Positions 51,039 to 61,746 of a stretch of 64,000 bases of DNA are shown here, piece after piece. A program made the position numbers and the translations under genes. The DNA lies in contig NZ_CP104578.1 in the NCBI RefSeq assembly GCF_036826855.1, positions 7,994,501 through 8,058,500 of the forward strand, in the 5' to 3' direction. The stretch is from Streptomyces sp. SJL17-4. GTDB lineage: Bacteria > Actinomycetota > Actinomycetes > Streptomycetales > Streptomycetaceae. The notes beneath the pieces were generated by a model. That model saw nothing but the letters and a program-made list of their open reading frames with translations. It searched no databases and had not been told where the DNA came from. Position 1 is the stretch's first letter. The number at the start of each line of letters is the position of its first letter.

Positions 51039-51503
51039 TCAGTCGCCCCGGCTGTCCACCGGCATCCCCTTCGGCTCCTTGATGCGCTTCATGATGATCT
51101 GCGAGTTGACCTCGGTCACCCCGGTCAGGGTCGTCAGCCGCTCGATCCACAGCCGCTCGTACGCCGCGAGATCGGCGACCGCGATCCGCAGCAGACAGCC
51201 GGGGCTCCCGAACAGCCGGTACGCCTCGATGACGTCCGGCACGTCCTGGAGCGCCTCCTCGAAGGCCTCCACGGTCTCCCGGTCCCGCCGCACCTCCACC
51301 GAGACGAGCACCTCGAAGCCCCGCCCCACCGCCTCGGGATCGATGATCGCCCGGTACCCCTGGATCACCCCGTCCTGCTCCAGCTGACGCACCCGGCGCA
51401 GACAGGGGGACGGGCTGAGCCCCACCCGCTGGGCCAGCTCCTGGTTGCTCAGCCGGCCGTCGTTCTGGAGCTCGCGCAAGATGTGGAGATCAATTCGGTC
51501 CAT
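51039..51503 (-). CDS. Lrp/AsnC family transcriptional regulator
   Basis: 154 residues. The helix-turn-helix is MDRIDLHILRELQNDGRLSNQELAQRVGLSPSPCLRRVRQLEQDGVI, typical Lrp/AsnC, followed by the RAM effector-binding domain containing VSVEVRRDRETVEAFEEALQDVPDVIEAYRLFGSPGCLLRIAVADLAAYERLWIERLTTLTGV. ATG 51503 is chosen as it precedes the HTH directly; ATG 51521 would add six residues. The neighbour asparaginase gene is divergent, so asparagine or aspartate is the likely effector. The gene runs toward the long palindrome at 50900. Confidence 0.92.
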   Translation of the reverse strand: MDRIDLHILRELQNDGRLSNQELAQRVGLSPSPCLRRVRQLEQDGVIQGYRAIIDPEAVGRGFEVLVSVEVRRDRETVEAFEEALQDVPDVIEAYRLFGSPGCLLRIAVADLAAYERLWIERLTTLTGVTEVNSQIIMKRIKEPKGMPVDSRGD

Positions 51504-51546
51504 GGCGCAATTATCCACCACGGAGAAACGGTACGGCGGTCAACTT

Positions 51547-51561
51547 CGCAATCGCCTTGCG
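51547..51561. promoter_or_regulatory. CGCAA-N5-TTGCG inverted repeat, candidate Lrp operator
   Basis: CGCAA (51547-51551) and TTGCG (51557-51561) lie in the 118-base region between the Lrp gene and the asparaginase gene. A partial copy, GCGCAAT, occurs at the Lrp start region. Confidence 0.45.
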
Positions 51562-51621
51562 CGCCTTCTGTCCTATCGTTGCGGAGCAGGGCGATTTCGG
51601 TACGGAGTAAGGGCGGCAGGC

Positions 51622-52734
51622 ATGAAGCGGACGAACGACGGGGCAACGCGCCGGATCGTCGTCATCAGTACCGGGGGAACGATCGCCAGCCGTTGGCAGG
51701 GCACCGGTTACGCGGCAGACGCCTCCGGCAACGACGTCCTGGCCACCGCTCCGCTTCCCGAGGGCGTCACCGTCGAGGTCGTCGACCTCTTCAACGTCAA
51801 CAGCTCCCGTATCACCGCGGCCCATCAGCTGGCCCTGCTGCGGACCGTCCACGAGACCCTCGCCGACCCCGGCGTCGACGGCATCGTGATCACCCACGGC
51901 ACCGACACCCTCGAAGAAACCGCGTTCTTCCTGGACCTCCACCACACCGACGTCCGCCCGGTCGTCCTCACCGGCGCCCAGCGTCCCTTCGGCACCGGCG
52001 ACGGGGACGGCCCCGGCAACCTCTACGACGCGCTCCAGGTCGCCTCCTCCGTCAGCGACCTCGGCGTCCTCGTCGTCTTCGACGGACGCGTCCACGCCGC
52101 CCGCGGCACCGTCAAGACGCAGACGCTCGCCGCCGACGCCTTCTCCGACCCGTCCGCCGAGCGCCTGGGCCGCGTCGGCTTCTCCCGCGTCGACATCGAG
52201 CGGCAGCCGGAGCGCCCGACGCCCCTGCCGCTGCCCGCCGCCGCGTACAAGGCGGACCCCGACGCCCCCGACGCCGTTCCGCTGCCCCGGGTCGCCATCG
52301 TCACGCACCACTCCGACGGCGACCCCTTCCTGCTGAACGCGGCCGTCGGCGCCGGCGCCCGGGGCATCGTCCTCGTCGCCACCGGCGCGGGCAACGCCAC
52401 CCCCGAGATCGCCGCCGCCGTGGCCGACGCGGTCGCCCAGGGCGTCCTCGTCGCCGTGACCACTCGCGTCCCGGCCGGGCCGCTCGCCGAGATCTACACC
52501 GGCGGCGGGGCCGTCGACCTCGTCGCCGCCGGAGCCCTGCTCACCGGCACGCTCCGCGCCGCGCAGGCCCGGATCGCCCTCCTCGCGACGCTCCTCGCCG
52601 ACGGCGGCGGCGCGGGCGACCCCGCTCGCAGCACCGCGCTGCTGCGACGCCTCCTCGACGGGCCCGTCCGCGCGGAACCGGCCCTCGCCACCGGCGGCTC
52701 CCGCTCGGCCTCGGCGGTCGCCGCCCGCGCCTGA
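51622..52734 (+). CDS. L-asparaginase
   Basis: 370 residues, no signal peptide. The two asparaginase motifs are present: RRIVVISTGGTIASR, nucleophile Thr of STGGTIAS, and DGIVITHGTDTLEETAFFLDL, second catalytic Thr-Asp with Lys partner supplied later. It hydrolyses asparagine to aspartate and ammonia; cytoplasmic location is inferred. The C-terminal 40 residues are Ala-rich and variable. It is divergent from the Lrp/AsnC gene and followed by aspartase, so aspartate is converted on to fumarate. A strong hairpin at 52754 separates it from the next gene. Confidence 0.92.
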   Translation: MKRTNDGATRRIVVISTGGTIASRWQGTGYAADASGNDVLATAPLPEGVTVEVVDLFNVNSSRITAAHQLALLRTVHETLADPGVDGIVITHGTDTLEETAFFLDLHHTDVRPVVLTGAQRPFGTGDGDGPGNLYDALQVASSVSDLGVLVVFDGRVHAARGTVKTQTLAADAFSDPSAERLGRVGFSRVDIERQPERPTPLPLPAAAYKADPDAPDAVPLPRVAIVTHHSDGDPFLLNAAVGAGARGIVLVATGAGNATPEIAAAVADAVAQGVLVAVTTRVPAGPLAEIYTGGGAVDLVAAGALLTGTLRAAQARIALLATLLADGGGAGDPARSTALLRRLLDGPVRAEPALATGGSRSASAVAARA

Positions 52735-52753
52735 CCCGGCGCACCCCAGAACC

Positions 52754-52795
52754 CCGGCTCGCGGGCGGCGCACCCCCCGCCCGCCCGCGAGCCGG
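52754..52795 (+). terminator. terminator after asparaginase
   Basis: A 15-base perfect stem (52754-52768 with 52781-52795) closes on 12 bases, starting 20 bases past the asparaginase stop. It implies that aspartase has its own promoter. Confidence 0.65.
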
Positions 52796-52865
52796 AGCCA
52801 ACCTTCGCAGGGCTGCTCCCGGGCCCGCGGTCGTACGGCCCCGAGGCGGGGGCCGCCAGCCTTCA

Positions 52866-52910
52866 CCGCCCGCCCGCCCGCCCGCACGTCCGCCCGCCCG
52901 CCCGTCCGTC
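52866..52910. repeat. CCCG tetranucleotide run upstream of aspartase
   Basis: About ten tetranucleotide steps of CCCG type, interrupted at CACGTC and TCCGT, within the 415-base gap before the aspartase gene. Nothing else is apparent there besides the upstream hairpin and generally C-rich sequence. Confidence 0.7.
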
Positions 52911-53149
52911 ACCGTTGCCCGTACGCGCCCGCCCGTCACCGGCGCCCGCACGCGCCCGCGCGACCGCGGGCAGCGCAGGGACGGCCCGCGTACCTCTTGA
53001 CACGGCCCCGCCCCCACGCGTGCGCGTGCACCGGGGCGGGCCCTCCGGCACGCCCCGCCGACACCACCCACCGCCTTCCCGTCAACTCCGGCGCCGCCAT
53101 CCGCGACGCGCGCCTCCACCCTCCCCACCCCTCAAGGACGGCCTCCTCC

Positions 53150-56352
<3,203 letters not shown>

Positions 56353-56364
56353 CCGACCGTGCCG

Positions 56365-56400
56365 AGGAGGGGCCGGCCGGAATCCCGGCCGGCCCCTCCT
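56365..56400. terminator. strong bidirectional terminator
   Basis: A perfect 16-base stem (56365-56380 with 56385-56400) closes on AATC between the converging cholesterol oxidase and AhpD-like genes. It is the strongest hairpin in the window. Confidence 0.8.
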
Positions 56401-56410
56401 GCGTCCCGGT

Positions 56411-56899
56411 TCAGTGCGTCGGCAGCACGCACACCTCGTCGAGCCCGAGCACCCGGTTGAGCCGCCCGAACGCCAGCCACGAGCCCAGACTCATCGTCAG
56501 CTCCACGATCTCCGTCTGGCTGTACCGGGCCGTCATCCGCTTCCAGAACGCGTCGTCGAGACCGTGATGGTCCAGCGCGTACCGCTCCGCGTACTCGGCC
56601 GCGAGCCGCGTCCGCTCGTCGAAGCTCTCCGAGACCTCCGTCTCCCGCCATGCCGCGACGACCTCGTCGAAGCCCTCCTCGACCTTCACCCCGTCCCGGT
56701 CGGTACGCCAGTCCAGACAGAAGCCGCAGCCGTTGATCTGCGCGATCCGCAGCCGCGCCGCCTCGAACTCGCGCAGCCCCAGCGTCGTATGGGCGTACAC
56801 CGACAGCGAGAAGTTCGCCGCCGCCGTCCCGATCTCCGGGACCATGTCGCCCCACACGTATCCGATCGGCTCCTGGCCCTCGGGAATGTCGATGATCAC
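56411..56899 (-). CDS. AhpD-like / carboxymuconolactone decarboxylase family protein
   Basis: 162 residues from GTG 56899. The AhpD-type CxxC is Cys58-Gly-Phe-Cys61 in RIAQINGCGFCLDWRTD, preceded by the glutamate of FEAARLRI, as in alkylhydroperoxidase-like proteins; family members reduce peroxides or decarboxylate. The helical C-terminus EIVELTMSLGSWLAFGRLNRVLGL is standard. The GTG overlaps the stop of the upstream reductase by four bases, so the two are translationally coupled and probably serve one pathway. Confidence 0.88.
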   Translation of the reverse strand: MIIDIPEGQEPIGYVWGDMVPEIGTAAANFSLSVYAHTTLGLREFEAARLRIAQINGCGFCLDWRTDRDGVKVEEGFDEVVAAWRETEVSESFDERTRLAAEYAERYALDHHGLDDAFWKRMTARYSQTEIVELTMSLGSWLAFGRLNRVLGLDEVCVLPTH

Positions 56900-57975
56900 C
56901 GCGGTCTCCTTCCCAGCTTCCCGACCGCCGGCCGCAACGGCACGTCCAGCGCGTCGTACAGTCCCGGTTCCGCCGCCACCAGCCAGTCGATCGCCCCGAC
57001 CAGCCGGCCCACCGCCGTCGCGTTGCCGCCCGCAGAGCGGTTCTCGTCCTCGGCGGTCGCCGCCACCGTCACCTCGATCCGCGGGCTGCCCTCGACGATC
57101 ACCCGGTGCGCCCCCGCGCCGTCCGGCGGCACCGGCCAGTCCGGCGCGCACGAGGGATGGATCCGGGTCACGTGCTCGATCACGAGGCGGGGCTCCCCGC
57201 CGACGATGCCCTGCACCTCGAAGCGGATCGCGCCCTGCGTACCCGCCTCGAAGACCCCCATCGTCCGCGTCTTCACGGTCGACTCCAGCGGACGCCGGTC
57301 CACCGTCTCGCGGATCTCGTCGAGCTCGGCGCCGAGCGCGCGGGCCATCAGGCGTATCTGCCCGCCCCACACCATCGTCGGCACCGACGGCAGCAGCATC
57401 GGCGGCTCGTAGTCCAGCGGCCGGCCCATCCCGATCAGGTCCCGGACCGACTCCTCCTGCTCGTACGTCGAGTAGTCGAAGATCTCCTGACAGCGGATCA
57501 CGTCCACCGTGCTGCCGAGCCCGCTCACGAGCAACGGCAGGACGTCGTTGCCCCAGCCCGGGTCCACCCCGGACACGAACAGCGAACCGCCGCCCTCGGC
57601 GACGGCCGCGAGCACCGGATCCCGGAACTCGGGCGGTGCGTTGCGCTGGTCGTAGAGCGGATACAGCGCGGGGGTCACCACCACCGCGCCCGTCCGCACC
57701 GCGCGCGCCACGTCGTCGAGCGCCCCGTCGGGCCGGGTGTCGCCGGAAGCCGCGTACACCACCGCCCCCGGCCGCTCGTCGAGCACCGCGCCCACATCGT
57801 CGACGGCCACGACCCCGAGGTCGTGGCCGAGCCCCGCGAGCCGGCCCGCGTCCCGTCCGACCTTCGCCGGATCGGAGACCAGCACGGCCGCGAGTTCGAG
57901 CCCTGGATGGGCGTCCACGGCGCGGATCGCCGCGCGCCCGACATTTCCGGTACCCCACACCACCGTCCGAATCAT
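56896..57975 (-). CDS. dihydrodipicolinate reductase-like NAD(P)-dependent oxidoreductase
   Basis: 359 residues. The N-terminal Rossmann GxGxxG is MIRTVVWGTGNVGRAAIRAVDAHPGLELAAVLVSDPAKVGRDAG, as in the DapB-like family found beside steroid- or diamine-degradation genes. Later segments include VVYAASGDTRP, GSLFVSGVDPGWGNDVLPLLVSGL and a C-terminal VGAIDWLVAAEPGLYDALDVPLRP. The substrate is unknown: related actinomycete enzymes include 2,4-diaminopentanoate dehydrogenase. It is coupled to the AhpD-like gene. Confidence 0.85.
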   Translation of the reverse strand: MIRTVVWGTGNVGRAAIRAVDAHPGLELAAVLVSDPAKVGRDAGRLAGLGHDLGVVAVDDVGAVLDERPGAVVYAASGDTRPDGALDDVARAVRTGAVVVTPALYPLYDQRNAPPEFRDPVLAAVAEGGGSLFVSGVDPGWGNDVLPLLVSGLGSTVDVIRCQEIFDYSTYEQEESVRDLIGMGRPLDYEPPMLLPSVPTMVWGGQIRLMARALGAELDEIRETVDRRPLESTVKTRTMGVFEAGTQGAIRFEVQGIVGGEPRLVIEHVTRIHPSCAPDWPVPPDGAGAHRVIVEGSPRIEVTVAATAEDENRSAGGNATAVGRLVGAIDWLVAAEPGLYDALDVPLRPAVGKLGRRPR

Positions 57976-58039
57976 GCGCGGAGGGTAGCGCCGGGCCCCG
58001 AAGGTTCCCAGACCTGTGACGCGACAATCTGACGAATCG

Positions 58040-58495
58040 TCAGATCTGGTCCTGTGCGGCCAGCCGCAGCGTCACGAACGGCACCGTGTCGCCGGGCAGG
58101 ACGTACCGCTCCACCTCGACGAAACCGCGCGCGAGTGCGAACCGCAGCCCCTCCTCGTTGGAGGCAAGCACGACCGTCTCCACGCCCTCGTCGCTCAGCG
58201 TCCGCGCGTGCGCGAGCCCCCGCTCGTACAGCGCGGTCCCGATTCCCCGCCGCCGGAACCCGGGCAGCGTCCGCGCGATGACGGTCGCCGCCGGGGTCTC
58301 CTCGTCCGGCGGACGCACCGTCGAACACCCCACCGCCACCTCCCCGAGATACGCGACCTCCAGCCGGTGGCGGCCCGCGCGCTCGCGCACCTCGTCGGGG
58401 GAGAGGACGGCCGTCGGGATGATCGTGTTGTGAATGGCCCGCCAGTCAGCGAGCCGGTCCTCGCTCCGGGCCGGCTCGATACGAAGATCGTTCAT
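58040..58495 (-). CDS. GNAT family acetyltransferase
   Basis: 151 residues: MNDLRIEPARSEDRLADWRAIHNTIIPTAVLS at the start and a GNAT core ATVIARTLPGFRRRGIGTALYERGLAHARTL with the acetyl-CoA loop RRRGIGTAL. The C-terminal FALARGFVEVERYVLPGDTVPFV strand pair is the usual ending. The substrate is unknown. A longer frame extends upstream without homology. The gene is divergent from the L,D-transpeptidase-like gene at 58674; the 178-base gap shows no clear promoter. Confidence 0.85.
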   Translation of the reverse strand: MNDLRIEPARSEDRLADWRAIHNTIIPTAVLSPDEVRERAGRHRLEVAYLGEVAVGCSTVRPPDEETPAATVIARTLPGFRRRGIGTALYERGLAHARTLSDEGVETVVLASNEEGLRFALARGFVEVERYVLPGDTVPFVTLRLAAQDQI

Positions 58496-58673
58496 CCGAA
58501 CAGGAAAGCGTGCCCCGTCCGGCCCGGTCAACCGCATGCGGCCGCGGGACGGCAGCACCCGACGGAGACTCCGCCGGACGCGGCCGTACGGGTGAGGGCG
58601 CCGGAACCGCCGCAGGGCCGCCCACCGAACGGGTACGGATCCACGCATTGCCCCCGGCCAGGAGGATCCGTCC

Positions 58674-59501
58674 ATGTCCGTCCACAAGGGCGCCCCCGCG
58701 CTGCTCGGCGCCGGCACACTGTGCGCGGCCCTGCTGCTCAGCGGCTGCGCGAACACCGCGCCCCCCGCCCCCGCCGCACCCGCGGGGACGGCCGCCTCGG
58801 CCCCGCCCGCCGGGGACTCCCGCCCCGCGGGCGCGCCGCCCGGCGCGGCACGCGAGGCCGGCGGGCCGGGGGAGCCGACGAGCAGCATCGCCTCCGCGCC
58901 CGTCCCCGCCCCCCGGCTCCCCGGCGTCGGCCCCGCCACCCAGGCCTTCGTCCCCGACGGCACCACCCAGGCCCTCGTCGTCACCGGCGCCACCGCCGAC
59001 GACAACACCTCCACGGCGACCCTCTACGAGAAGGCCCCCGGCGGCCGCTGGGTGGAGGCGGCGGGCCCGTGGCCCGCCCACAACGCGCTGCGCGGCTGGA
59101 CCACCGACCACACCGCCGGCGACCTGCGCACCCCCATCGGGGTCTTCCGGCTCGGCGACGCGGGCGGCCGGCTGCCCGACCCGGGCTCCCGCCTCCCGTA
59201 CGACCAGGACGACGAGTTCGCCATCAGCGGCACCGGCTTCTCCGGCGAATCCCTCGAAGGCTCCTTCGACCATGTGGTCGCCATCGACTACAACCGCGTC
59301 CCCGGCCGGACCCCGCTCGACAAGGAACGCCCGCTCGGCGCCGGGAAGGGCGGCGGGGTCTGGATCCACGTCGACCACGGCGGACCCACCCAGGCCTGCG
59401 TGGCCCTCGAACGCGAGTCGCTGCGTGAACTCATCCGCGCCCTCGACCCGGCCAAGGAGCCCGTCATCGTCATGGGCCCGGCACCCGAACTGGCCCGCTG
59501 A
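58674..59501 (+). CDS. L,D-transpeptidase-like (YkuD) lipoprotein
   Basis: 275 residues. The lipobox LLSGC places lipidated Cys25; a Pro/Ala linker reaches residue 75. The YkuD-type domain has TPIGVFRLGDAGG, and the catalytic region is GGGVWIHVDHGGPTQACVALERESL, with His232/His235 and Cys242. Classical enzymes read T-x-G-C; here TQAC replaces the glycine. Such proteins cross-link peptidoglycan by 3-3 bonds or attach proteins. Substitution makes activity uncertain; the protein belongs to the L,D-peptidoglycan-transpeptidase-like group of high-GC lipoproteins. GGAGG is 9-13 bases ahead of the ATG. Confidence 0.83.
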   Translation: MSVHKGAPALLGAGTLCAALLLSGCANTAPPAPAAPAGTAASAPPAGDSRPAGAPPGAAREAGGPGEPTSSIASAPVPAPRLPGVGPATQAFVPDGTTQALVVTGATADDNTSTATLYEKAPGGRWVEAAGPWPAHNALRGWTTDHTAGDLRTPIGVFRLGDAGGRLPDPGSRLPYDQDDEFAISGTGFSGESLEGSFDHVVAIDYNRVPGRTPLDKERPLGAGKGGGVWIHVDHGGPTQACVALERESLRELIRALDPAKEPVIVMGPAPELAR

Positions 59502-59510
59502 ACGACGCGC

Positions 59511-59540
59511 GGGGCGGACACCGAACGGGTGTCCGGCCCC
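59511..59540. terminator. convergent terminator
   Basis: GGGGCGGACACC (59511-59522) pairs with GGTGTCCGGCCCC (59528-59540), with one bulged base, in the 80-base gap between two converging genes. Confidence 0.6.
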
Positions 59541-59581
59541 GTACGCGTTCCAGGCGTAGGCGCCCCCACGCGCGCGTGCCC

Positions 59582-60964
59582 TCAGTTGCCCCCGCCGCTG
59601 CCGACCGCACCGCGGAACGCGCCCGTGTGGAGGCGGACCTGCTCCGGGGTCAGATACGCGTCGGTGTACTCGAAGTCCCGCAGCGTGCCCGACTTCGACG
59701 CCAGGAACCCGGTCCGTACGAAGTCGTCCCCGGCCGCGGCGTTCAGCAGCCAGTTCGTCATCACGCGGGTCTTCGCCACATTGGTCCGCAGCGCCGCCCA
59801 GTGGTAGGCACGCGCCACGGCCTGCGCGGGCGCCCCGTGCAGCTCCACGCCGAGCGGCTTCGACACCCCGTCCATCCCGCCGAGGTCCACCACCAGACCC
59901 AGATCCTTGTGGGTGTACGGACGGGTCGGCTCGCCGCGCAGCGTCGAGACCAGGTTGTCGGCGAGCGCCTTGCCCTGCCGCATCGCGTGCTGGGCGGTCG
60001 GCGGACAGATCGCGCCCTCCTCGCCCTTGGCGAGGTCCGGCACCGCCGCCGCGTCTCCGAGGGCCCACACACCGTCGAGCCCCGGCACGGCCATCTCGGC
60101 CGTGACCACGAGCCGTCCCCGAAACGTTTCCGCGCCGAGCGTGCCGATCAGCGGGCTCGCCGCCACCCCGGCCGTCCAGATCAGCGTCCGGCTCGGCAGC
60201 ACCCGCCCGTCGGTGAGCGTCACCGCCTCCTCGTCCACGGACGCCACCGACACCCCCAACGACACCTCGATGCCGCGCTTCGTCAGGATGTCCATCGCGG
60301 CCGCGCCCAGCTTGTCGCCCAGCTCGGGCATCAGCTTCGGCGCGATGTCGACCAGGTGCCACTTGATGAGCTTCGGGTCGATGCGCGGATACCGCTTGAT
60401 CGCGTTGTGGGTGAGCAGCTGCAGACAGGCCGCCGTCTCCGTGCCCGCGTAACCGCCGCCGACCACCACGAACCGCAGCCGCGCGGCCCGCTCCTCCTCG
60501 TCGTTGCTCGCGTCCGCCAGGTCGAGCTGCGCGATGACGTGATCGCGGATGTACACGGCCTCGGCGAGGGTCTTCATCCCGCGTGCGTGCTCGGCGAGCC
60601 CGGGGATGTCGAAACTGCGGGTCACGCTGCCGGGCGCGAGCACGAGATGGTCGTACGGCTCGGTCACGTACTCCCCGGCGATCGTCCGCACGACACAGGC
60701 CTTCGCCGCCGTGTCCACGCCGACCACACCACCGGGCACGATCCGGGTGCGGTGCCGTTCACTGCGGCGCAGCGAGAGCGCGACCGACTGCGGGGTCAGC
60801 ACCCCCGCCGCCACCTGGGGGAGCAGGGGCAGATACAGCTGGTACGAGAACGGTGAGAGGAGTGCGAGCTGCGCCTCCCGCTCCGCGAGGCGCCGTTCGA
60901 GCCGGCGTACGCAGGCCACTCCGGCGAAGCCGGCGCCCACCACGAGGATCCTCGGTCGCGTCAC
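59582..60964 (-). CDS. type II NADH dehydrogenase (NDH-2-like) FAD oxidoreductase
   Basis: 460 residues. The first dinucleotide loop is RILVVGAGFAGVACVRRLE (FAD), the second VVVGGGYAGTETAACLQLL (NADH), and the FAD-closing motif is DGVWALGDAAAVPDLAKG. The quinone-binding PTAQHAMRQGKALADNL motif is present, and the C-terminal amphipathic segment would attach it to the membrane. It transfers electrons from NADH to menaquinone without proton pumping. ATG 60964 and neighbours lie after a repeat-rich gap. A disulfide-reductase role is excluded by the lack of CxxC. Confidence 0.9.
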   Translation of the reverse strand: MTRPRILVVGAGFAGVACVRRLERRLAEREAQLALLSPFSYQLYLPLLPQVAAGVLTPQSVALSLRRSERHRTRIVPGGVVGVDTAAKACVVRTIAGEYVTEPYDHLVLAPGSVTRSFDIPGLAEHARGMKTLAEAVYIRDHVIAQLDLADASNDEEERAARLRFVVVGGGYAGTETAACLQLLTHNAIKRYPRIDPKLIKWHLVDIAPKLMPELGDKLGAAAMDILTKRGIEVSLGVSVASVDEEAVTLTDGRVLPSRTLIWTAGVAASPLIGTLGAETFRGRLVVTAEMAVPGLDGVWALGDAAAVPDLAKGEEGAICPPTAQHAMRQGKALADNLVSTLRGEPTRPYTHKDLGLVVDLGGMDGVSKPLGVELHGAPAQAVARAYHWAALRTNVAKTRVMTNWLLNAAAGDDFVRTGFLASKSGTLRDFEYTDAYLTPEQVRLHTGAFRGAVGSGGGN

Positions 60965-61018
60965 GCTGTCCGCCCTTCTCCGCCGACTGTCCGTGGTTCA
61001 CCCTTTTTATCGTCATTG

Positions 61019-61094
61019 CGGCGGGATCGCTCTTCGGCGGGATCGCTCCTCGGCGGGGTCCGCTTCGGCCCGGTGCGCTTCGGCCCGGTCGCAG
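61019..61094. repeat. 15-16-base tandem repeat, five copies
   Basis: Units start at 61019, 61035, 61051, 61066 and 61081, all of the form CGGCGGGATCGCTCTT drifting to CGGCCCGGTGCGCTT. They fill the divergent region between the NDH-2-like gene and the FMN reductase gene. Confidence 0.8.
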
Positions 61095-61170
61095 CGGTGC
61101 CACGGGCGGGTTACGTTGCCGAAGGCCCCGCGCGGAAACCGCACCCCTCCCGGAAGGCGGAACACCAGGC

Positions 61171-61740
61171 ATGACCACGTACAAGGTCGGCTACTTCGTC
61201 GGCAGCCTGTCGAAGGACTCCATCAACAGGATCCTCTCCCGGGCCCTCCTGCGGGTGGCGCCGCCGGGCCTGGAGTTCCAGGAGATCCCCATCAAGGACC
61301 TCCCGCTCTACAACCACGACTTCGACGCGGACTACCCGCCCGAGGGCCGCGCCCTCAAGGACGCCATCGCGTCCGTCGACGCCGTCCTCTTCGTCACCCC
61401 CGAGTACAACCGGTCCATCCCCGGCGGCCTCAAGAACGCCATCGACTGGGCGAGCCGCCCCTGGGGCACCAACTCCTTCACCCACAAGCCGTCGGCCGTC
61501 ATCGGCGCCTCGCCCGGCAAGATCGGCACCGCCGTCGCCCAGCAGAGCCTCCGCTCGGTGCTGAGCTTCTGCAACTCCCCGCAGATGAACGCTCCCGAGG
61601 CCTACATCCAGTTCGTCCCGGGGCTCTTCACGCCGGACGGCGAGGTCACCGACCCGACGACCCAGCAGTTCCTGAGCGATTTCATGGCCGACTTCAAGAC
61701 CTTCATCGAACGGGTCCTCACCGTCCTGCCCCAGCGCTGA
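61171..61740 (+). CDS. NADPH-dependent FMN reductase
   Basis: 189 residues of the flavodoxin-like NADPH-dependent FMN reductase family. The FMN phosphate loop is VGYFVGSLSKDSINRILSRALL, then FVTPEYNRSIPGGLKNAIDWASRPWG is the most diagnostic block (PEYN-x-S-I-P-G-x-L-K-N), and PSAVIGASPGKIGTAVAQQSLRSVL follows. It reduces FMN or quinones, and likely protects from redox stress. It lacks the WDAGC tail of the reductase at 39943. The ATG has GGAAGG 15 bases upstream, rather far. It converges with the beta-propeller gene after 6 bases. Confidence 0.92.
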   Translation: MTTYKVGYFVGSLSKDSINRILSRALLRVAPPGLEFQEIPIKDLPLYNHDFDADYPPEGRALKDAIASVDAVLFVTPEYNRSIPGGLKNAIDWASRPWGTNSFTHKPSAVIGASPGKIGTAVAQQSLRSVLSFCNSPQMNAPEAYIQFVPGLFTPDGEVTDPTTQQFLSDFMADFKTFIERVLTVLPQR

Positions 61741-61746
61741 ACGGGG

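Noticed and set aside
50938..51387. 150-codon plus-strand open frame after a strong ribosome site
   Set aside because: Most of it is antisense to the Lrp gene, and it has no domain; not listed as a gene, although the upstream signals are reported as a finding.
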